Positions 28,130 to 41,830 are shown, counted from the stretch's first letter. The stretch is DNA of 64,000 bases from Panulirus ornatus (GCF_036320965.1 NC_092225.1:1479756-1543755), one strand, 5' to 3'. Made by a program: numbers and translations. Notes: generated by a model from the letters alone, not told the origin.

Positions 28130-29700
28130 TTGATCAAATACGTAGTCAGTCATGTGATACTGAGGTGATCATGTATATCTGATATGTGATGCTGAATTAA
28201 TTGCATGTTGTCAGACATGTGGCTCTGTGCTGACCACAAATGTTGGTGCTGAGATGACTACTTAGAGTTAGTTCTGTGGTTCACCTGTGTGGTTCTAAGA
28301 TGACCAGATGCAGTCAGGTTTATGATATAGATAGATGGTATGACCACATGTAGATCTACGTATGTTAGATTGGTACAATGATCATCTAAGATCTACAGTG
28401 TCATATGGACGGCATTAATGTGAAGCTAAGTAGATCATGTATAGTCAGATATGTGACACATATGTGTGCCTTTGTGCACCTTACATTTAGAACCAAATGT
28501 GTGATACAAAACTGTGCTGAGCAAATCATGCTTAGAATAAGTTGTACTCAAGAGGTACTGAGCTTGATACATGAGCAGTAGACCAGAAGGGGAATGATAG
28601 TGACATAAAATGGTCTGAATGTAATTTAGATATATGGCTTGGGCCGCGTAGTCGACCATATTTTGTAATATATACGTGTCATGGGTTAGTGCCGGGTTAT
28701 GGAGAACCAGAGGCAGGCGTTACATATGTGGAAGTGTTGCCATGGAGCTGGTGAAGTATAGTCAGATGTCTGGTAGTGAGATGGTCTCACCTGGGGTCAG
28801 ATATGTAGCACTGAACTGAATACCTATAGAGTTAGATGTGAGGCAGTGGCTGACTATATGTAGAGTTAGATATATAGTAGTGGCTGACTTTAAGTAGTGT
28901 TAAGTATGTAGTAGTGGTTGACTTTTTTTATGTTAGCTGAAACAGTATGGGCAACAGACCAACCCCCAGGAGTGGACGAACAGCTGGGTTGACTGTGGAC
29001 CTACTTCCGCAACCAGGATTCGAACCTATGTGCTCGACCCTGGGCGGCCCGTGAATGCGTCACGATTAGAAACGTTAACCTCTATACCACAGAGGTCCAT
29101 GTATGTAGAGTTAGATATGCAAGGTTAGGTACATGGCAGCGGTTAAGTATATGCATAGTTAGGTCAATGACTATATGTAGAGTTAGATATATGGCAGTGG
29201 TTGACTTTGAGTTAGGTACATAGGAGTGGTTGACTATAAGTAGTTATAGATATGACACTGAGTGTATCATATGTAGAGTCATAAGCATAAGAATGAGTTA
29301 AGCACGTATAGATATGTGTCTGTGTATGAAAATTCGGATATGAGGAACAGAGATGAATAGGCGGAAAGTCAGATGTATGGTACCCAGGTGATCACATGTG
29401 AAGTCAGACATGTGTTCCACTGTTGACAAGCATAGGAAGTCAGGTATGTATGAAGAGTCAGAAATGTAGCACAAGGGGAGGACAGGCCGTGTCGAGCTAG
29501 GTATATAAGAATGAGTCAGGTAATGACTTGGGTACACATCAGATATGTGGCAGAGATGTGCTACGTGTAGATTAGGCGTATAAGGTGAAAGAGTAAGAAA
29601 TATGATACATATATGTGACTTTGTGCATATTACGTTTACAACGAGATGCAAGACATGACATTGTGCTTAGAGCCAAAGGTGTACTGAATAGTTACTGAGC
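28130..29700. repeat. decayed ~35-bp satellite (TAGAGTTAGATATGTGGCAG-like)
   Basis: Diverged units repeat TATGTAGAGTTAGATATGTG plus GCA(G/C)TGGTTGACTA, with variants containing GTCAGATATGTGGC. The same words reappear at 31385-31735. A SINE-1 copy interrupts the array at about 28950-29100. Confidence 0.75.
28950..29100 (-). mobile_element. tRNA-derived SINE-like repeat (SINE-1), minus strand
   Basis: On the minus strand TGGTATAGAGG (29079-29089) matches the pol III A box, and AGGTTCGAATCCT (29015-29027) matches the B box at a tRNA-like spacing. They are followed by TGGTTGCGGAAGTAGGTCCA and CAGTCAACCCAGCTGTTC, also present at 56.47-56.51 kb. The copy is inserted in the 35-bp satellite and lacks the GGTACC-containing tail. 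Confidence 0.75.
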
Positions 29701-30061
29701 AAACTGTACTTAGATACAAAGTTATACTTGGGATGAGATTTTCCTTGTAATTCTTTTGAAGATAAATTTCAAAGTACCTTGAATTACCTTCGTTTTCTTT
29801 TCCTGTTGCTGCTAATATGAAATATAGCGGTACACTTTATCTTCAAGGAGCGCAACTTTATATACGACCAGCAGCACACTGAGGTAAAGTTACCTAAGAG
29901 AGTGGAGGAAACCATTCAGAAACAATTCCCAGCATTTTGTGTAACTTTCTCATTCATACAAAACAAATGAAAAGGGCATTAGTTGTGTGAGATGAAAGAC
30001 TCATTGCAATACGCCAATAAGGGCAGTTGAAGAGGTCGTGTTACAAATGATTCGGACGTGG
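29701..30061. other. unannotated sequence
   Basis: No feature recognised. Confidence 0.35.
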
Positions 30062-30253
30062 AAACTAGTGAGGCTGTGCGGCAACCCGTAGAGTTAAGTC
30101 CACACACGCATCAGCAAGACGACCCTCGCCTGAAATTGGAACCGCGGCAGCCGGTCCACAGTCCACCCAGCTGCTCATCCTTCCCTTACGGCTGGTCGAT
30201 AGAATGGGTACCTGACATAAGATAGGGTGTGTGTGTGTGTGTGTGTGTGTGCA
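30062..30253 (+). mobile_element. tRNA-derived SINE-like repeat (SINE-1) with (GT)n tail
   Basis: A diverged tRNA-like head (about 30070-30145) is followed by GCGGCAGCCGGTCCACAGTC, CACCCAGCTGCTCATCC, GGCTGGTCGATAGAATGGGT and ACCTG, then (GT)n at 30227-30253. The tail segment matches copies at 23.94 and 56.43 kb. Confidence 0.7.
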
Positions 30254-30912
30254 TACATACATAGGAGTAATGACATGGTACACATACACAAGATTGAGAA
30301 GACGGAGCAACAAGAGTGTAAAAATTCTCGCCCACTTATACACAAATACGTAGTAATTACAGATAGTAATTACATCAGAGCCAGGAGTAGTGAAGGAAGA
30401 AACTGAAAACTGTCATTTTCCTCACAAAAATCATACTTATCTAACCATTCAATGACAGTGACGACAAAATATATTTTACAGTTTGTGACCGGTTTTCCGA
30501 AACTTAGAAAATGAGGACATCATTATATACCTGACTGATGATTGCCATGTTTGCGTTAATGAGGTGTTGAATAAATGGAACTGGTGAATTCGGCTATTAG
30601 AAAAGCCACATGAGCACGAAAAAGCACTAATTGACCAGCCAAAAGTTACCCTTTGTTGTGGCTTATATTAAACGATCTATGGTCCCGATGCTTTATATGC
30701 TCTGAAGAACATCATAACAAAACAGCAGTAACTGTGACTTCGATTCATCCCGTGTTGAAGGTTACCAGTGGATCAGGGTAAGGAATAATGAGTATCAGTG
30801 GTTTCAAGAAGATGGAAGCCACATATCACTCCTAAGGAACACCCTTCCCCTGCGTGAAGCTAAACATGTCCTTATCGCCTTATCCGTCACACAACTGAAG
30901 TTCCATGCCGTC
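30254..30912. other. unannotated sequence
   Basis: No gene or repeat recognised. Confidence 0.35.
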
Positions 30913-31036
30913 CCCACCACCACCACCACCGCCACCACCACCACCACCACCACCACCGCCACCACCACCACCACCACCACCACCGTCACCACCACCACCA
31001 CCACCACCGCCACCGCCACCACCACCACCGCCGCCG
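30913..31036. repeat. (CCA)n trinucleotide array
   Basis: A CCA array with CCG and TCA interruptions. It yields a poly-proline frame on one strand and poly-valine on the other, both artefacts. Confidence 0.96.
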
Positions 31037-31384
31037 CTCACCCCAGAAGCCTCCGACTTGTCACTTCTGGATCATTGTTTATGGAGACTCGTAGTTGAAA
31101 CCAACCACAGTCGCTGGTTTGAAGGATGCAGTTATTCATATCACCTTAGGGAGTGTTATGCAAGACACCGTTAACACTGTGATGTATAGAGCCTTCTTTA
31201 ACCGTGTATAAGGGAACGTATGGGACGTTGGGGGAGGCGATGCTGAGATGAAGTAGTGAAACGTGAGGATTGCTGAAGAATTTGACACAAAAAATTCTTT
31301 CGTATATGTCACAGGTGTCGAGTTACGAGTTTTTGCTTTATTTACCTTGTTTTTTATGCGACCCACACTGTGTTTGGCATCTAC
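31037..31384. other. unannotated sequence
   Basis: Nothing supported. Confidence 0.35.
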
Positions 31385-31735
31385 CTAACTATATGTCGAG
31401 TTAGATATACGGCAACGAGTCAACCATGTGTCGAGCCAGATATGTGGCGGTTTGTTGGCCACATATGGAGCACGTTTCGTGGCAATTGAGCTAACCGCAT
31501 ATACAGTAGAGCATGTGGTGCTGGACTGACCAAGTGGAAAGTCAGATATATTGGTCTTTGTTGACCAAATGAAGATTCAGGTATGTGGGAAGTGTGTATA
31601 GGGTTTATCCACATGTAGAATACGTGGCATCAGGTTGACCATAAGTGGAACAACATTTGTGACAAGATCTTAGTCATATATGATCATACATGTGGCACTG
31701 GTTTATAGTCAGATATGTGGCACTGTTAACTAATT
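31385..31735. repeat. decayed ~35-bp satellite, second block
   Basis: The words TGTCGAGTTAGATATACGGC, GTCAGATATATTGG and CATGTAGAATACGTGGCA match the array at 28.13-29.70 kb. It ends just before the 21-bp satellite. Confidence 0.65.
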
Positions 31736-31773
31736 GTGCCCAGAGCCAGACATAAGACACATTAAATCTCTTA

Positions 31774-32675
31774 AACACAACCTTACGACCCTTGAGCGCG
31801 ACGGTACGACCCTCGGATATGATGGCCTAACCCTTGACCGTACCGCAAATGCTCGGAACAGACGTCAGGCCATCGTACCCACGAGTCGTACCGTCGTGCT
31901 CAAGGGTCGTACCATCATGCTCAAGGGTCGTACCATCGTGCTCAAGGATCGTACCATCGTGCTCAAGGATCTTACCGTCGTGCTCAAGGGTCGTACCATC
32001 ATGCTCAAGGGTCGTACCATCATGCTCAAGGGTCGTACCATCGTGCTCAAGGATCGTACCATCGTGCTCAAGGATCTTACCGTCGTGCTCAAGGTTTGTG
32101 CCGTCGTGCTCAAGGATCGTACCGTCGTGCTCAAGGTTCGTGCCGTCGTGCTCAAGGTTCGTGCCGTCGTGCTCAAGGATCGTATCGTCGTGCTCAAGGA
32201 TCGTACCGTCGTGCTCAAGGTTTGTGCCATCGTGCTCAAGGATCGTACCGTCGTGCTCAAGGATCGTACCGTCGTGCTCAAGGTTCGTGCCGTCGTGCTC
32301 AAGGATCGTATCGTCGTGCTCAAGGATCGTACCGTCGTGCTCAAGGATCGCACCGTCGTGCTCAAGGTTCGTACCGTCGTGCTCAAGAGTCGTACCATCG
32401 TGCTCAAGGGTCGCAGCTTCGTGCTCAAGGATCGTACCGCCGTGCTCAAGGATCGTGCCGTCGTGCTCAATGTTCGTACCGTCGTGCTTAAGGGTCTTAC
32501 CGTCATGCTCAAGGTTCGCACCGTCGTGCTCATGGGTCGTAACGTCGTGCTCAAGGTTCGTACCACCGTGCTCAAGGATCGTAAGGTCGTGCTCAAGGGT
32601 CGTACCGTCGTGCTCAAGGGTCGTACCGTCGTGCTCAAGAGTTGCAGCGTCGTGCTCTAAGGGGCGGTGGTGTAA
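31774..32675. repeat. 21-bp satellite array (~40 units) with inverted left end
   Basis: From about 31887 rightward, 21-bp units of GTACCGTCGTG plus CTCAAGGGTC run to 32650. At the left end (31783-31829) the units are in the opposite orientation (CCTTGAGCGCGACGGTACGA). They are joined to the main array through a centre carrying GTCAGGCCATCGTACCC, giving a palindromic edge. The 21-bp period keeps frames open on both strands (for example 308 codons plus at 31734-32660 and 291 codons minus at 31827-32702). These are not genes. Confidence 0.96.
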
Positions 32676-33300
32676 AACTCCACATCTGAAGCAGTCCGCC
32701 ATGGTCAGGTGTGGCGGAGGGTAATCCCACTTCTACGGTCAGGATAAACAAGGCTTCGAATTCCTCCACTACCGGGTCACAGCTGATGCCAGAAAGCTGG
32801 TTCGGATCGCCCTGAACGGCTTCATAACTCCGTACCAGGCGAATAAATGCCATGCGCGGCCATAAGACGTCATGTACACCCATTTTATTAATCTCATGCA
32901 CTTGGTCGCTGAGGATAATATTCACTTATATTTCGTACACTTCTCCCCAAAACAGCACATGCGCTTTTAGGAGTGCTTTTGAGTCAGTGGTTCCCCGTGC
33001 ATGATCTAACTGTGTCTGGCTGGCTTCATAAGGTAACGTAATCATTTTCTTCGTCGTTTATATATTTTTTTTCAGTGTCTCTAATTCTTTGTCTCCTCAC
33101 ACATCTATAAGGTTCAAGAGCCTCGTATTTCTCCTTTATGCATGACGCGAAGGCTTTTTGCTACTCACGCTTTTGTTCTCTTCTCTGTACATAGTCTGAT
33201 ATAATCCTGCACACGTTGCCTCCACCCTGTCCTTCTGTCTGTCTAACTTTAGCCCTTGCGTCATGGCGAAAATCTCGTCGTAAGTACTTCTAAGGGCGTG

Positions 33301-33303
<3 letters not shown>
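32676..33303. other. unannotated sequence
   Basis: No recognised gene. The minus-strand frame at 32635-32925 starts inside the satellite, and its remaining translation is anonymous. Confidence 0.35.

Positions 33304-33381
<78 letters not shown>
33304..33381. repeat. (CT)n microsatellite
   Basis: A pure CT array of about 78 bp. Confidence 0.98.
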
Positions 33382-33383
<2 letters not shown>

Positions 33384-33766
33384 GGCACTTCAGCCTCCCT
33401 CCGTATGCCTCTTGAATAAACTGCGTCATGAAACGCTTTTAATACACAATAACTTTAAACGGAAAAATGGTTCTTATTTGCAGTAACTTGCTTGGCACCT
33501 GCAGCGGAACTGCTCTCAGTTGAGCGCATATTAGAGTAGTTTATTCCGCTCCTCTGGTGATGTATTTCGCCCATGAGGAACGAGAGGTTGTGCGTTCACA
33601 CCCCGTGTTTTGGGCGTACCCGAAATACATATCACTCACGCCAGACTGAGTATTTTCCCTCATTATCTATGTCTAATGAGTGGGTTTCGGGGGTCTAAGT
33701 ACACCAAAATTGTACACGATGTACTACATTATATTTTCTGGCATATGTGGAGCAGGTTGCCCGCGC

Positions 33767-33768
<2 letters not shown>
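33382..33768. other. unannotated sequence
   Basis: No gene. GTGCGTTCACACCCC at about 33590 resembles a degraded B box, but no matching A box is clear. Confidence 0.3.
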
Positions 33769-33807
<39 letters not shown>

Positions 33808-33812
33808 TGTGT
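33769..33812. repeat. (GT)n microsatellite
   Basis: A GT array of about 44 bp with one ATG interruption. Confidence 0.96.
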
Positions 33813-34999
<1,187 letters not shown>

Positions 35000-35665
35000 T
35001 CTTAAGGGAAGGAATACGTTTTGTGGCTCTATGGTGTACAGGTTTTCCCTTGTCAGTATCTTTGACTAAGTATAGGGACCAAAACCGTGGCCCATAAGCT
35101 GACTGAGGTCTTATTAAACCTCTGAATGGAGGTACCACAGTTGCCTTACTTTTTACGAGAGTAAAATTTCTCCTGCCGAAGCCAAGGATTTTATTTTTCA
35201 TTTAGTTACTTTTACACGTCACTGCTGTGAGGATTTCAGATCTTTTACTTGTGGTGCACTGTTGACAACGATCGCCCTCATTTGATATTTGAACTTTTTA
35301 TTTTCGATGTCTTCTACTTTAAGGTGCATTGCTTACGTAAATGACCAATCAAATTCTTTATCTAAGTCATGTTTTTTATCCTCTTCCGACAATAGAGCCT
35401 TACCAGGCTTAGTGTCATCTGCCAATTTTGATAGTTTAGCCCAGCATCGTATCTTCAATATATATTATGAAACGCACTGTACCTAGTACCGAGCCTTGGG
35501 GAACACCCGCTGATTATCTTCATTGATTACACCTCGTTTGTTGCCTGTCCTTGAACCTTTATTCTCTAACCAGTTACGACTATTACCAAATGTCCTTATG
35601 AACACGATTTCATTCATTAATGTATCGTAAGATATTTTGTCGAAAGTCATTAATGTTGTAATGGT
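35000..35665 (-). mobile_element. CR1-like LINE fragment, minus strand
   Basis: Minus-strand pieces follow CR1 RT order: FDKISYDTLMNEIV (motif A region, about 35650), NSRNWLENKGSRTGN, SAGVPQGSVLGTVRFIIYIE (motif B, about 35500), KLADDTKPGKALLSEED (the A-D-D box, about 35420), FKYQMRAIVVNSAPQVKDL, then ILGFGRRNFTLVKSK and PPFRGLIRPQSAYGPRFWS (about 35110), and HHRATKRIPSLKK at the left end. Frameshifts and stops are scattered through it, so it is a dead copy truncated at both ends. The (GATA)n array follows directly on its right. Confidence 0.85.
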
Positions 35666-35669
35666 CCCA

Positions 35670-36279
<610 letters not shown>

Positions 36280-37075
36280 CGACTATTGAACACGGAGGTA
36301 CTACTCTTAAACACGGAGGTACTACTCTTGAACACGGAGGTATTACTCTTGAACACGGAGGTACTACTCTTGAACACGGAGGTATTACTCTTGAACACGG
36401 AGGTACTACTCTTGAACACGGAGGTACTACTCTTAAACACGGAGGTATTACTCTTGAACACGGAGGTAATTACTCTTGAACACGGAGGTATACCTTGAAC
36501 ACGGAGGTACTACTCTTAAACACGGAGGTACAACTCTTGACACGGAGGTACTACTCTTGAACACGGAGGTATTACGTCTTGAACACGGAGGTACTACTCT
36601 TGAACACGGAGGTTACTCTTGAACACGAGGTACTACTCTGAACACGGAGGTACTACTCTTGAACACGGAGGTACTACTCTTGAACACGGAGGTACTACTC
36701 TTGAACACGGAGGTACTACTCTTGAACACGGAGGTACTACTCTTGAACACGGAGGTACTACTCTTAAACACGGAGGTACTACTCTTGAACACGGAGGTAC
36801 TACTCTTGAACACGGAGGTACTACTCTTGAACACGGAGGTATTACTCTTGAACTCGGAGGTACTACTCTTAAACACGGAGGTACTACTCTTGAACACGGA
36901 GGTATTACTCTTGAACACGGAGGTATTACTCTTGAACACGGAGGTACTACTCTTGAACACGGAGGTATTACTCTTGAACACGGAGGTATTACTCTTGAAC
37001 ACTTTGGTACGAACTTTGAGCACGGCGTTACAACCCTTGAGAACGACAGCACGACCCTCGTGTTGATGGTATGAT
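36280..37075. repeat. 21-bp satellite, homogeneous GGAGGTACTACTCTTGAACAC-type variant
   Basis: About 37 units read GGAGGTACTACTCTTGAACA plus C, a variant of the reverse complement of the 31.8-kb array. The right end (36996-37066) reverts to the older sequence (TTTGAGCACGGCG, CCTTGAGAACGACAGCACGA), which proves kinship. Indels at 36467-36620 break the phase. The frames of 96-167 codons on both strands are artefacts of the 3n period. Confidence 0.96.
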
Positions 37076-37079
37076 AATT

Positions 37080-37375
37080 GACCAGACAATGACTCTTGTT
37101 ACACCGACTGTAGGTACAGTGACTTGAGCCATACACTGACTCTAGCTACACTTATTCTAGCCATATTGACTAACTCTAACCACACTTACTCTAGCTACAC
37201 TAGCTGTAGCCTTATTGACCCTAGCTACACTGGCTCTGGCTAAACTGACTAGCTGCACTGACTCAAAACCACACTAAACTGACTAACTACACTGACTCAA
37301 AACCACACTGACTCTAACCACACTACTTCTAAGTACACTTGCCATAGCTTCACTGGCTCTCACCACACTCTGAAA
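37080..37375. repeat. decayed ~20-bp satellite (ACTGACTCTAGCTACACT-like)
   Basis: Irregular repeats of CTCTAGCTACACT, CTCTAACCACACTGACT and GACTCAAAACCACACTGA. Confidence 0.75.
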
Positions 37376-38120
37376 TTTACCACGTTTTTCACACTTTCAT
37401 TCCTCTCTCTTGCACTATTATATTCCTTCTATCGTGTTTTCTCATCTTTAAATTCCTCTTAACTTCCTTCATATCTCACTTTTGTATCATTCATCTCCCT
37501 CTTTCTCTCCCTTACCTTTAACTTGCTTCTCATTCCTCTGTCTCCTTCAGTCACCACCATCTCCTATTTTTTCTCTTTCCCTTTCTCCTCTCTTTTTCTT
37601 CTTGCTATATTCATCTTTCCTCTGCTTCCTACTTCTCATCTCCTCACATTCTCCTCTTCCTCCTGCGACATACTTCCTCTTTCTTATGTTCATTTCAGCC
37701 ATATTTCTTTTTTTTCATGTTATTACCTTCTCTTCTTGTTATAACCTTCTTCATCTTGCTCCTTAAAGTTCTCTTCCTTCACTTTAATATCCTTTCATTT
37801 TGGCCTCAAATTTCCCTCCTGTCTCTTTATAGCTTTTTCCATTTCTGCCTTAAGACCGCCTCTTTTAATATGATTAAATTTTCCCTTCCATTAAACCATC
37901 CCGTTTTGGCTTCAAATCTTTTTTCTTAAAACGTTCTCCATTCCTAGTGCAGCCCTTACCTAAAACAAAACATAAAATTTCCTTTTCTTTTATGACTTAC
38001 CCCTTTTCCTTTAAACACCTCCCTCCCCTCCCTAAAACTTACTTTTTATTCCTCTTAAATCCTCCTTTTCCCTTCAGACCACTCTTTTCCCTTAAAATCT
38101 CCCTTTCCCTTCGAACTATC
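37376..38120. other. pyrimidine-rich tract
   Basis: C/T-dominated low-complexity plus strand (CCCTTTTCCTTTAAAC and similar words). It may be a decayed array. The serine/leucine/phenylalanine-rich frames are compositional. Confidence 0.55.
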
Positions 38121-38140
38121 CTTTAAACCCCTTGTGACAC

Positions 38141-38211
38141 TGGTCAGTGGTGAACAACACGCGAAACCCTACAGTCGACGGGTGCCATGATTGACACGGG
38201 GTTCGGTCCCC
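38141..38211 (+). repeat. possible tRNA-like (SINE head) sequence
   Basis: TGGTCAGTGG (38141) resembles an A box. GGGGTTCGGTCCCC (38198-38211) has a perfect four-pair T-arm-like stem and matches the B box. I could not fold a complete cloverleaf, so I do not call a tRNA gene. Confidence 0.3.
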
Positions 38212-40089
38212 ACAGGACACGAAAGCGACAGCCTCTCCTGGCGCTGACGCCTGACACGAGGATCCCTTCCTCCGTATATAGACAACGAGGTGGCGCATCA
38301 ATACACTCCTGCCAGTCAGGACTCTCTGGGTCCCGGGACCCCCACATGGGCCCACCTGTCATCCCCGTATGTCCACGTGTTGTACCCACTCTGCACTCTA
38401 TATACTCGCTTCCACCTACCCCATGCTACATACCCGTGACCCACACTGCCGCAGAAACGTTTTGTTCAGATAATCAGTTGTGTTGCCCAAACCATGTTAA
38501 CACTTTTCTCACTAGTCAACGTATAATGTATTTCAAACAATGAGGCCCAGTCCCTGGACCTTTTGTCCACTGTGTATCGTCTTTGCGCCACCGATTGTAG
38601 GATGGGTAGGTGTGCCAAACGAATATGCCGCTTTACCGGCAAAAATCAATCCGATCATCATATATAGCCAGACATATAAAGCCTTTTGGGTAAGACTGAT
38701 AATCACATGAATCTCCGCATTATGGTGAGAACGTTTCGTTCTGTGAGAGAACAAAATTGCTTGCGCGCCACGAGCGTCCGGAGACCGAGGTTGCATAAAC
38801 ACCGCGAACATAGGCCTAAACATCCCGGCCAGTTTGAGTACAAGTGTGTACATTCTGAGCGAATTGGACGGCGCTTCCGTACACTAGTTAGTCAGAGCAC
38901 ACACGTCTGTGGTTATATAGCGAGATGACACATGCAGAAGGAGAATCATTTACATGTCTGTCTAATGGCCAGTAAGTATACATGACGAATCAACAACGGT
39001 TACATGCTCAACTGTTATGGATTTCCTCCCACCTCGGTCTCCAAGTGCATGACACAGTTAATACCTTACCCAAATTTGCTTCAGATAAAGATACTTAAAC
39101 ACCGTTTACGGTGGTCAAATGGAAATTGATAAACTGTTTACAGTCAGGCAAGACCAAGCAAATGTATGAATAACAAGTAGAATAGTGGAAACAGGTGCTC
39201 GGATAATAAATTTCCACCATAATGAAATGTATGAGGTTATGGAGACAGCAAGCCGGTCACTAGGCTACTAGATGATGTCATTGCTAAACTAAGGATATAC
39301 ACTTAACCACTTCGAAAAACATTAGATATATAAATGATAAAGTGGCTGGGTAGAGATAAAGACACATTATGTCATCATAACTTATCATAAAAAATTGAAC
39401 CCTTTAGAGGCAGACTTAAACAATGGCACAATGATTTTATGTTATTTGTAATATGCCTGAAAATTTTGAGTTGCATCCATTTTTCGCTTCAAGTCAATGT
39501 GTCTCTTATGTAAAAAGACAGAGTATATGTAATGGAACAACTTTGTAACATCTAATGTTATAATCATCTAGCCACTGGGGTCTGACAGAGACACTGTGTG
39601 ACCTCCGTAACCCCTTTTGAGCTCCCACTCACAGGATGAGCATGGCCGGCACAATAAACCAGCAGCTGATAGCTGCAAAAACTTTAAAGAAAATAGAAGA
39701 GAAGCCAGTCAAAGCGCGTGCTTGTACAGTCTCCAGTCGGAGCACATACCAACACAAGGGATGTTTCAAGTATATACCAACAGTACACACTCGCTCGTTA
39801 TCGCAATTCGTGTGTGTGTGTGTGTGGTGTGTGTGTGTGTGTGTGTGTGTGTGTGGTGCATTTCGCTCGTTGCGACCAGTTACGACGCAAAAACTCTTGT
39901 AGAAATACTTACCTCTCCCTCAGTCTTACTCTCCTCTCATATTTGTTTGAGTTGTTGTGATCGATTGAAGAAAAACCTGAATGTGTAACTTGTGATATAA
40001 TGTTGTATCATTCATCTTTCTAAAATATATTTCCTCTTTTATAATTCTAAACTTTGTGGTGTTTCCTGACATTAACTATAGCATGTGTC
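38212..40089. other. unannotated sequence with a (GT)n at 39810-39856
   Basis: No recognised gene over nearly 1.9 kb. A (TG)n microsatellite broken by GGTG lies at 39810-39856. Open frames at 38533-38853 (minus) and 39617-39988 (plus) lack domain features. Confidence 0.4.
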
Positions 40090-41060
40090 TGCGTCAGATA
40101 TGAAACTGAGAAAATGTAATGGTCCCAGTGCTATTCCTTAAGGAGGAACTGAGGATTCTACCTTGGGGTCGTTGGTTTTGGGTATCGTCTTCCATTCGGG
40201 TCTGTGTGCCATTAGATCATATCATAGACTCAAATCAAATCATATGTCGGTGTTGCCGTCGAGTAACCTGCTTGTCGAGCTGCTCGGCTTGCCAGTTACA
40301 CATGGAAGGAAGAGATCAATCTCCCTCGTGTATACATCCAATGACTTAATGACTACAATATTTCTTACGAAAGATTGTAACTACCTGAGGTCATGACCCC
40401 AGTTCTTATCACTTGCATTGTACTTTTGGTATATATCCTTTGCACTGACATTATCTTGAACTTTTTGTTGTAGTCACTGTCTTAAGGACTGTTTAAATGT
40501 GCAGATCAAGAACCAGCTCCTCTGGTACTACATCCAGTTGGTCGGTCGGTTACCTTCTGGTGGTGAGGATGAGAGTGCAAGCGTTTAAGGGCGTTCCTAC
40601 TAGGTTAGCTGACTGATCGTTCTCCACCAGGAGAGATAAATGATTAATGGACACTCTCTGGTTTGTGATTCTCACCAACTACAACTTTAAAGGAAACTAA
40701 CCACCACAGAGTTCATGGGGAGAGCATACAAGTGCTACTGGAAACTGCGAGTCTTTGTTTTGAAGATTACAGCCCCAGCTTCCATTCCCTGAGGTACGCC
40801 GGACGCAGTCTGATCGTTCCAGTTAATTTCTTTACGGTGTCTAAAACGAAGACTTGACGATTTTTGCTTTGCTCTGTTCATTCTCTTTTGGTTACAAGAA
40901 TACTAAGTGTCTGTGCCTTATGTTGTGGGATCTTACATAACGATTTTGATACCGTCTGCTAATGGAGGTATGATGTCATTGCTAATGGTGCGCTGATATC
41001 AAAGATAAGAAGGAGAAAGCCAGGAGATTAAGAAGTCTCTTGCTGTTGCCGAGCTCTTGT
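40090..41060 (-). mobile_element. possible decayed CR1-like LINE remnants, minus strand
   Basis: Two places on the minus strand keep the codon pattern of RT motif B. Near 40785-40815 NWNDQTASGVPQG is encoded. Near 40115-40150 a frameshifted form of S-G-V-P-Q-G-I-A-L-G-P-L survives, with GIALGPLHF still readable. Flanking segments are too decayed to place. This may be two old insertions. Confidence 0.3.
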
Positions 41061-41464
41061 TCTATCATTGACTATTCTTAACTGTTTATCAAGAACACCT
41101 TGAAGTGTAGTGGAACAAAATGCAAAGACAGTTCCATTCATTTGTTTATCCTAAGACGACCATCATCTTAGGTTTGCCCATTATCCTGGGAAAGCCAACT
41201 GTCATAGGATGGCCCTATTATTCTACGAGTTTTTATTGTCCTAAGACGCCCCCATTATCCTTGGAAGCACATTTCAAGTCCACTTCTCTACGGTCCAAAC
41301 AAAGTCTATGTATATATCAAACAGACATATTTTACGTGGTGCTAAATTTAGAAGACAGTCGCCAAGTGGTCGCGAGTTCTGGCCACGAGCCTGCAGTGTT
41401 GCGTTAGCTTGTGGTGTGTTACTTATTGTAACATGGGAATACTCATGACGTCATGGGATATTTG
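41061..41464. other. unannotated sequence
   Basis: Words such as CATTATCCTGGGAAAGCC recur two or three times at 41160-41270. Otherwise nothing is recognised. Confidence 0.35.
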
Positions 41465-41830
41465 TGTTTCCAGGGAGTTCTCTTTTCTTCCATCTCTGAA
41501 GTGTTGGTGTATCAAGATTCTGCGTGTTTTAGCGACGGGATCTATAGTTTTCCTATAGTGCTTCCAAGGATGTGTTTGGTCCTTTATCTCTGGAGTGTTG
41601 CAGTGTTTTGACAACGGGATCTTTGGTTTTCCAGTGCTATTTCTAGGGGTGTGTTTGTTACCTTGTTTCTGGAGTGATGCTTTGTATAGGTTTCGGGTGT
41701 TGTGGCATAGAATCCACAGTTTTTCAGTTGTTTCTAGGGATGCCTTTGCCCTCTGATCTCTTGAGTGTTGCTGTGCTAGAGCTTTGTATGTTTTCATAAC
41801 AGATCCATAGTTTTCTGTGTTGAACATCTA
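41465..41830. repeat. ~80-92-bp imperfect tandem repeat (x4)
   Basis: TCTCTGGAGTGTTGC-like words fall at about 41495, 41586, 41667 and 41757. GGGATCTATAGTTTTCC-like words fall at about 41538, 41618, 41709 and 41802. The minus strand is open across it (134 codons) and gives a lysine/threonine/histidine-rich repetitive translation. I regard this as repeat-driven, though a repetitive protein cannot be excluded. Confidence 0.75.

Noticed and set aside
30804..31174. Poly-proline and poly-valine frames
   Set aside because: Both come from the (CCA)n array at 30913-31036.
31734..32724. Long open frames (about 290-308 codons) on both strands
   Set aside because: They are produced by a 21-bp tandem repeat whose length is a multiple of three. 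Several frames stay open over the same array, with no domain and no natural start.
38141..38211. Functional tRNA gene
   Set aside because: A and B boxes are suggestive, but I could not form an acceptor stem or anticodon arm. At most it is a SINE head.
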